Below are positions 59,278 through 64,000 of a DNA stretch of 64,000 nucleotides, piece after piece. Position 1 is the stretch's first letter, and each line of letters begins with the position of its first letter. Source of the stretch: Streptomyces sp. JH14 (GTDB lineage Bacteria; Actinomycetota; Actinomycetes; Streptomycetales; Streptomycetaceae). The DNA is taken from NCBI RefSeq assembly GCF_029428675.1, contig NZ_JAJNEL010000001.1, forward strand, positions 3,100,001 through 3,164,000, read 5' to 3'. The notes under the pieces were generated by a model that worked only from the letters and a program-made list of their open reading frames with translations, was not told where the DNA came from and did not search any database. Position numbers and translations under genes: made by a program.

Positions 59278-60117
59278 ATGCTCTGCCTTGTGGAAAACCA
59301 CTCCTTGCCGCGCACAGCAGCCTTCTTTGACCTGGACAAGACGGTCATTGCGAAGTCTTCGACTCTGACCTTCAGCAAGTCCTTCTACCAAGGCGGACTG
59401 ATCAACCGCCGTGCCGTACTGCGCACCGCGTACGCACAGTTCGTGTTCCTCGCCGGGGGCGCCGATCACGACCAGATGGAGCGGATGCGCGAATATCTCT
59501 CCGCGCTCTGCAAGGGCTGGAACGTCCGGCAGGTGAAGGAGATCGTCGCCGAGACCCTGCACGACCTGATCGACCCGATCATCTACGACGAGGCCGCCAC
59601 CCTCATCGAGGAGCACCACACCGCCGGACGCGATGTGGTCATCGTTTCCACCTCGGGCGCCGAGGTCGTCGAGCCGATCGGTGAGCTGCTGGGCGCCGAC
59701 CGGGTCGTCGCCACACGCATGGTCGTCGGTGACGACGGATGTTTCACCGGCGAGGTGGAGTACTACGCATACGGGCCGACGAAGGCCGAAGCCGTCAGGA
59801 CGCTCGCCCTGACGGAGGGATACGACCTCTCACGCTGTTACGCCTACAGCGATTCCGCGACCGACGTGCCGATGCTCGAGTCCGTCGGCCACCCGCACGC
59901 AGTGAACCCGGACCGTGCGCTGCGACGTGAAGCGACGCTCCGGGATTGGCCGATTCTCGTCTTCGACCGACCGGTCCGGCTCAAGCAGCGGCTGCCCACG
60001 TTCTCCATCCCTCCCCGGCCGATGCTCGTCGCCGCGGCAGCGGTGGGTGCGGCAGCCCTCACCGCGGGACTGGTCTGGTACACCTCACGCCGACGCGCGA
60101 CCGCAACACCCGCCTGA
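59278..60117 (+). CDS. HAD-IB family phosphatase with C-terminal membrane helix
   Basis: 279 residues. Motif I is AAFFDLDKTVIAKSS with nucleophile Asp and acid/base Asp. Motif II is VVIVSTSGAEVVEP. The Lys motif is YGPTKAEAVRTLAL, and motif III is CYAYSDSATDVPMLESVG. This is the SerB-like HAD-IB class; the substrate is probably a small phosphomonoester or phospholipid headgroup. A C-terminal hydrophobic helix (MLVAAAAVGAAALTAGLVWY) would anchor it to the membrane. The ATG at 59278 is used; GTG at 59290 is possible. It diverges from the tad operon. Confidence 0.9.
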   Translation: MLCLVENHSLPRTAAFFDLDKTVIAKSSTLTFSKSFYQGGLINRRAVLRTAYAQFVFLAGGADHDQMERMREYLSALCKGWNVRQVKEIVAETLHDLIDPIIYDEAATLIEEHHTAGRDVVIVSTSGAEVVEPIGELLGADRVVATRMVVGDDGCFTGEVEYYAYGPTKAEAVRTLALTEGYDLSRCYAYSDSATDVPMLESVGHPHAVNPDRALRREATLRDWPILVFDRPVRLKQRLPTFSIPPRPMLVAAAAVGAAALTAGLVWYTSRRRATATPA

Positions 60118-60697
60118 CACCCCACGCCTGCAGCCACACCCGTACCCACACCAGCACCCTGCGAGCCTTGCCACGCCGGGCCCGCGGCTCGGCACCTACC
60201 GGACTCCGCCTCCGGAACTCGCCCTTGGGGTCCCGCCCGCTGAGCGCCGCCCGGCATGGCCGCTGTCCGGAGCCCACCTCCGGACAGCGGCCCGATCAGC
60301 GGCCCGGTCAGCGTCGTTCAACCTGTCCGGCCTGCCCTACTTGAACCTAAAAGTAAAGAATATGGCCAGCACTACCGCTTGCCCCGGCTCAGGAGTACAA
60401 AGGACTCAACGGCCCGCGAGACCAAGGACATCCGAAAGGATTACCTGTAACGCAGAGAAGGCCCCACGGACCGAAGCATGAAAACCGAGCACCCACGCGA
60501 CGTCGACCCGTCGATTACGGGCCAGCCGCACCAGGAACGGGCTGAGTTCCCGACCTGATGGGCACTTATCGAGGACGCATGGTAACTGGGTGGACGTGCC
60601 AGCGGCGGTACCGAGGACGGTACCGCCGCAACCCTTTCATGGGGCGTGAAATCGGCATCCGAGCCCGAGAGTTGACGCTCCACGCGTCCGAGGTCGG
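60118..60697. other. Intergenic region with a tiny ORF and a hairpin
   Basis: A 26-codon ORF at 60478-60558 (MKTEHPRDVDPSITGQPHQE, ending EFPT) is protein-like but unsupported. An AT-rich patch at 60336-60365 (TTGAACCTAAAAGTAAAGAA) could be a promoter. The hairpin GCGGCGGTACC (60602-60612) / GGTACCGCCGC (60619-60629) probably terminates the genes converging here. Confidence 0.45.
60602..60629. terminator. Hairpin between HAD and Fic-like genes
   Basis: Perfect 11-bp stem, 6-nt loop, between two convergent genes; can serve both strands. Confidence 0.7.
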
Positions 60698-61522
60698 CTA
60701 CGCCGCCCCGCGCTGGAGCGCCTCGCAGACCGCCGTCGACTCCCTGACCCCCAACTCCACCGATCGCCCGCAGTGCGCAATCCAGGCAGCCATGCCGCGC
60801 GGCGTCCCCGACACATAACCCTCGAACGCCGCGAGGTACGCCGCCCGGCCCTGCTCGGCATGGCCGACCTCGGCGGGGCAGATCGACTTCGGGTCGAGCC
60901 CGCTCCCGATCAGTACGATCCGCTCGGCGGTCCGCGCGACCAGCCCGTTGCGCGAGCCGAAGGGACGCAGCGCAAGCAGTTCGCCGTGCACGACCGCCGC
61001 CGTCACCAGCGCGGGCGCCGTGCTCCCCGCAAGGATCAGCCCGGAGAGGCCTTCCAGCCTCCCGGCGACCTCGTCCGCGTCCGGCAGCGGCGCTTCGATC
61101 AGCGGCTCGTCCACCGGTTCGCCCGCCAGTCGCGGACGGCCGACCGCATCCTCGGGCGCGGCTCCGCCGGCCGCCACGAGATGCAGCCGGGCGAGAACCC
61201 GCAGCGGTGACTGCCGCCAGATGGAGAGCAGTTGGCCCGCCTCGGCGGTGAGCCGGAGGGCCGCTCCGATCACCTGCGACTCGCTGTCACCACTGAAGTC
61301 GGTACGTCGGCGCACCTCCTCCAGGTTCCAGTCGGCGCCGGAGAGTGCGGCGGAGCCGCGGGCGCCGCGCAGCGCCGCCTCCGCGGTGACCTCGTTGCTG
61401 CGGCGCCGCATGACGCGGTGACCGTAGACCCGGTCGACGGCCTTGCGTACGGAGTCCACCGCATCGGCGACCCCCGGCAGGGCGCCCAGGGTGGCAAGCG
61501 GATCTGGGGCAGGCGTACTCAT
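60698..61522 (-). CDS. Fic-like protein with degenerate catalytic motif
   Basis: 274 residues from the ATG at 61522 (MSTPAPDPLATLGALPGVAD). RGSAALSGADWNLEEVR resembles the S-x-A-I/L-E-G region that precedes the Fic core. The core motif reads LRPFGSRNGLVARTAER against the family H-P-F-x-x-G-N-G-R-x-x-R. The catalytic His is Arg, the first Gly is Arg, and the phosphate-binding Arg is Leu, so AMP transfer is unlikely. I believe homologues are often labelled oxidoreductase in Streptomyces, but no redox motif is visible. Perhaps a structural or regulatory descendant of Fic. It diverges from the ATPase gene at 61625. Confidence 0.68.
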   Translation of the reverse strand: MSTPAPDPLATLGALPGVADAVDSVRKAVDRVYGHRVMRRRSNEVTAEAALRGARGSAALSGADWNLEEVRRRTDFSGDSESQVIGAALRLTAEAGQLLSIWRQSPLRVLARLHLVAAGGAAPEDAVGRPRLAGEPVDEPLIEAPLPDADEVAGRLEGLSGLILAGSTAPALVTAAVVHGELLALRPFGSRNGLVARTAERIVLIGSGLDPKSICPAEVGHAEQGRAAYLAAFEGYVSGTPRGMAAWIAHCGRSVELGVRESTAVCEALQRGAA

Positions 61523-61624
61523 AAGTAGCGAGGCTACGCGCCCCCTACACCCATACCGCCCCGGAGTGGCCTTCTTCACGAAGTTCGACAGCGGAACGCA
61601 GTTGGGCGGCTACCCTAGGTGAAC

Positions 61625-62620
61625 ATGAAGATCGCTTTCGTGGGGAAGGGCGGCAGCGGCAAGACCACGCTGTCCTCGCTCTTCATCCGCCACCTTGCCG
61701 CCAATGAAGCCCACGTCGTCGCGGTGGACGCCGACATCAACCAGCACCTGGGGGCCGCGCTCGGCCTCGACGAGGAGGAGGCGGCGGTGCTGCCCGCCAT
61801 GGGTGCGCACCTCCCCCTGATCAAGGAGTATCTGCGCGGCAGCAACCCCCGCATCGCCTCCACCGAAACGATGATCAAGACGACTCCGCCCGGCGAGGGC
61901 TCGCGGCTGTTGCGCGTCCGTGAGGACAACCCGGTCTACGACGCCTGTGCCCGCACGGTCGCCCTGGACGACGGGGACATCCGGTTGATGGCCACCGGGC
62001 CGTTCACCGAATCGGATCTGGGGGTGGCGTGCTACCACTCCAAGGTCGGCGCGGTCGAGCTCTGCCTCAACCATCTCGTCGACGGCCCCGACGAGTATGT
62101 GGTCGTCGACATGACAGCGGGCTCGGACTCCTTCGCGTCCGGGATGTTCACCCGCTTCGACATGACGTTCCTGGTCGCTGAGCCGACCCGCAAGGGCGTC
62201 TCGGTCTACCGCCAGTACAAGGAGTACGCGCGGGACTTCGGGGTCGCCCTGAAGGTCGTCGGAAACAAGGTGCAGGGCCAGGACGATCTGGACTTCCTGC
62301 GGGCCGAGGTCGGCGACGACCTGCTGGTGAGCGTCGGGCACTCCGACTGGGTACGGGCGATGGAGAAGGGCCGGCCGGCTCGCTTCGAGCTGCTGGAGGC
62401 GGACAACCGGATGGCTCTGCAGGCCCTGCAGAACGCGGCGGAGGATTCGTACGAAGAGCGCGACTGGGAGCGTTACACGCGACAGATGGTCCACTTCCAT
62501 CTGAAGAACGCCGCGAGCTGGGGCAACGAAAAGACGGGCACCGATCTGGCTGCCCAGGTCGACCCCGCCTTCGTGCTCGACGAGCGGATCACCCATTCCG
62601 GCGCCGCCCAGCCCGCCTGA
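61625..62620 (+). CDS. MinD/CooC-like P-loop ATPase
   Basis: 331 residues from the ATG at 61625; AGGTGAAC lies just before. Deviant Walker A MKIAFVGKGGSGKTTLSSLF (both lysines kept), Walker A' AVDADINQHLGAALG, and Walker B-like VVVDMTAGSDSFASGMFTRF. Proteins of this group (CooC, NifH/ArsA relatives) load metals or act as ATP switches. The Streptomyces homologue is, as I recall, called an ion-transporting ATPase. No CxxC typical of CooC is seen, so the client is unknown. Confidence 0.85.
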   Translation: MKIAFVGKGGSGKTTLSSLFIRHLAANEAHVVAVDADINQHLGAALGLDEEEAAVLPAMGAHLPLIKEYLRGSNPRIASTETMIKTTPPGEGSRLLRVREDNPVYDACARTVALDDGDIRLMATGPFTESDLGVACYHSKVGAVELCLNHLVDGPDEYVVVDMTAGSDSFASGMFTRFDMTFLVAEPTRKGVSVYRQYKEYARDFGVALKVVGNKVQGQDDLDFLRAEVGDDLLVSVGHSDWVRAMEKGRPARFELLEADNRMALQALQNAAEDSYEERDWERYTRQMVHFHLKNAASWGNEKTGTDLAAQVDPAFVLDERITHSGAAQPA

Positions 62621-62768
62621 GCGGGTCGCAACACCTCACCGCTTAGCCCTGCCGCCCGAGCGGGTCGCGACACCTGACCGCTCACCTCTGCCGCCCGGCC
62701 GCCCCGCCCCGCGCCGATCCCCGACAGCCGGTCGCCCTCAACCCGGCGACCGGCCCGGCGGCAAAGGC

Positions 62769-63274
62769 TCAGCGCTCCGCAGGCATCCCGTCGGCCGCGC
62801 CGGGCGCGTGGTCCGTCCTGGAGGACCGTTGGAGGCAGGCCACCCAGTACGTCATGTGCGCGTGGTACTTCCTGCCGACCTCGCGGAAGCGCGAGAACGG
62901 TTTCCGGCCGCCCTCGCCCGCGCCGTCTCACGAGAACACCATGAACTGCGACGGCTTCTGACCGGGTGCCAGGTGCTTCGGTCGCGGCTGCTCGGGCCGG
63001 CTCCCGGTGAAGGCGGTAAAGCCATCGCCCGGAGCCGTAAGGCGTTCTCGACGGCACTCCGGGAGCGTTCCGCCTCGACTCGGCAGCCCCTCTCCCGACG
63101 CTCGCCCCCACACCACCCGAAGCAGCAGCTGAACTGCGGCCCGCGCCGACAGCCGAACCGGAACCGTCCGAAGCAGAAGGCGAGCCGGAACCCGAGCAGC
63201 CGGCCGCTCCCAGATCAGCGCCACGGCCGTGACGCCGTGACGCCCAGGGCGACCCTCTTCGTGGCAGCCACCAT
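62769..63274 (-). pseudogene. Decayed lipoprotein gene
   Basis: On the minus strand an ATG at 63274 starts MVAATKRVALGVTA. In other frames follow a lipobox-like GAAGCSGSGSPSASDGSGSA, then PKHLAPGQKPSQFMVFS, an in-frame TGA near 62931, and GRKPFSRFREVGRKYHAHMT up to a stop at 62769. Together these look like one lipoprotein (signal peptide, Ser/Gly linker, C-terminal domain) broken by at least two frameshifts and a stop. The rest of 62621-63562 shows only an AT-rich promoter-like stretch (about 63390-63480) before the SulP gene. Confidence 0.4.
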
Positions 63275-63562
63275 CCGCCCGCTATCTGCCTTTTCAGGCA
63301 TTTTGCACGGAAAATACCGACACAGCGCGGCCAAGATCGCGTGCGCCCTCGACGGAATCGGGACGACAACTCATACGCAAAGCACCTTATTCACTTTAAT
63401 GGGTGATCGAGTGGACCATTTGACCTGAATCATGGACACAAATCTTTACTCTCCATTACGATTCATTTACTGAGCGTTGAGAAATCCCGCCGCTGCACGC
63501 CGTGACCCACGGCCGCGTCCCCCACATTCCGCGACCGCGCTGCCCCGGAGGAGACGGGAAAC

Positions 63563-64000
63563 ATGTCTGCCTGCGTCCCCACTCGTCATGACCGCACATC
63601 CCACAGTTCGCTGCCTTCCCGCGCCTCGGGAATCAAGCGGCCTCACAGCCCGCCACCACCGCACCCCCGCGGACGATTCCGCGTCACGGGCGCCGATCTG
63701 TCCGCATCGATCACTGTCTTTCTCATCGCCGTTCCCATGTCGCTCGGCCTGGCCGTCGCCATGGACGCCCCGCTGGAGGCCGGACTCATCTCCGCCGCGG
63801 TCGGCGGCATCGTCGCCGGGCTGATCGGCGGCACGCCCCTCCAGGTCAGCGGTCCTTCCGCCGGACTGACGGTGGTCACAGCCGAGTTGATCCAGATCTA
63901 CGGCTGGCGCACCACCTGCGCGATCACTATCGGCGCCGGGCTTCTGCAGATCCTGCTGGGCTCATTGCGAGCGGCGCGCAGCGCTCTCGCCGTCAGCCCC
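63563..64000 (+). CDS. SulP-family anion transporter (5' part)
   Basis: The first 146 residues of a SulP transporter, cut by the window edge. ATG at 63563 with GGAGGAGACGGGAAAC. After a basic, Pro-rich N-terminus, GADLSASITVFLIAVPMSLG is the first SulP helix, then LEAGLISAAVGGIVAGLIGG, TPLQVSGPSAGLTVVTAELI with the conserved SGPSAG, and further helices. The family moves sulfate or bicarbonate; Streptomyces members often carry a C-terminal carbonic anhydrase domain, which would lie outside the window. Confidence 0.92.
   Translation, partial: MSACVPTRHDRTSHSSLPSRASGIKRPHSPPPPHPRGRFRVTGADLSASITVFLIAVPMSLGLAVAMDAPLEAGLISAAVGGIVAGLIGGTPLQVSGPSAGLTVVTAELIQIYGWRTTCAITIGAGLLQILLGSLRAARSALAVSP

Overview
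High-GC actinobacterial DNA, almost certainly a Streptomyces chromosome carrying an integrated tailed phage. Host markers are a bldG anti-anti-sigma gene with its downstream anti-sigma partner, a DUF4244-type Flp pilin in a tad cluster, and the gene order topA - methyltransferase - lipoprotein - hppA - anti-sigma - bldG // helicase - tad, which from memory matches the S. coelicolor topA-bldG neighbourhood.

Layout. 1-12950 is host core: topA (cut by the window edge), a small membrane protein, a gene-poor stretch, a methyltransferase, a lipoprotein, the proton-pumping pyrophosphatase hppA, the bldG regulatory pair, and a divergent DEAD/DEAH helicase. 12826-16219 and 57084-58776 are the two halves of one minus-strand tad pilus operon (ssd, tadA, tadB, tadC, pilin, tadE, tadE-like). 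Between them, from 16214 to 57089, lies a prophage of about 40.9 kb. 59278-64000 is host again: a HAD phosphatase, a degenerate Fic-like protein, a MinD/CooC-like ATPase, a decayed lipoprotein gene and the start of a SulP transporter.

The prophage entered through a large serine integrase (16258-17745) and split tadA inside its Walker A (P-loop) coding sequence. The six bases TTCCCG are shared by both junctions. Removing the insert rejoins the halves in frame as a 382-aa ATPase with the P-loop GGTGAGKTT. The TT at the centre of the attP dyad lies in the codon for the catalytic Walker A lysine.

Inside the prophage, left to right: integrase; a convergent double-HTH repressor; an operator/promoter region with four 21-bp tandem repeats; a Cro-like gene; a run of tightly overlapping small genes with a primase-polymerase and a RepA-like ATPase; a 180-bp region with ten TTCTCA/TGAGAA hexamers (candidate origin); SSB; small membrane proteins resembling Streptomyces plasmid Spd proteins; and an FtsK/TraB-type DNA translocase. 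This half resembles an actinomycete integrative-conjugative or plasmid backbone. The right half is a siphovirus: a GDPD tail protein, HNH nuclease, terminases, portal, MuF-like protein, scaffold, capsid, neck genes, tail tube, frameshifted tail chaperone, tape measure, tail tip, a second GDPD protein, CHAP endolysin, holin, a collagen-like membrane protein, a strong terminator, then a reverse-strand GntR regulator and small zinc-type proteins beside attR.

How it fits together: in the lysogen the pilus ATPase is broken and the downstream tad genes are separated from the operon start; precise excision would restore both. The element may therefore act as a switch on the host pilus/secretion system, while its plasmid-like half suggests it could replicate or transfer other than as a plain phage. 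These functional statements are inference; the junctions, reading frames and repeats are read directly.
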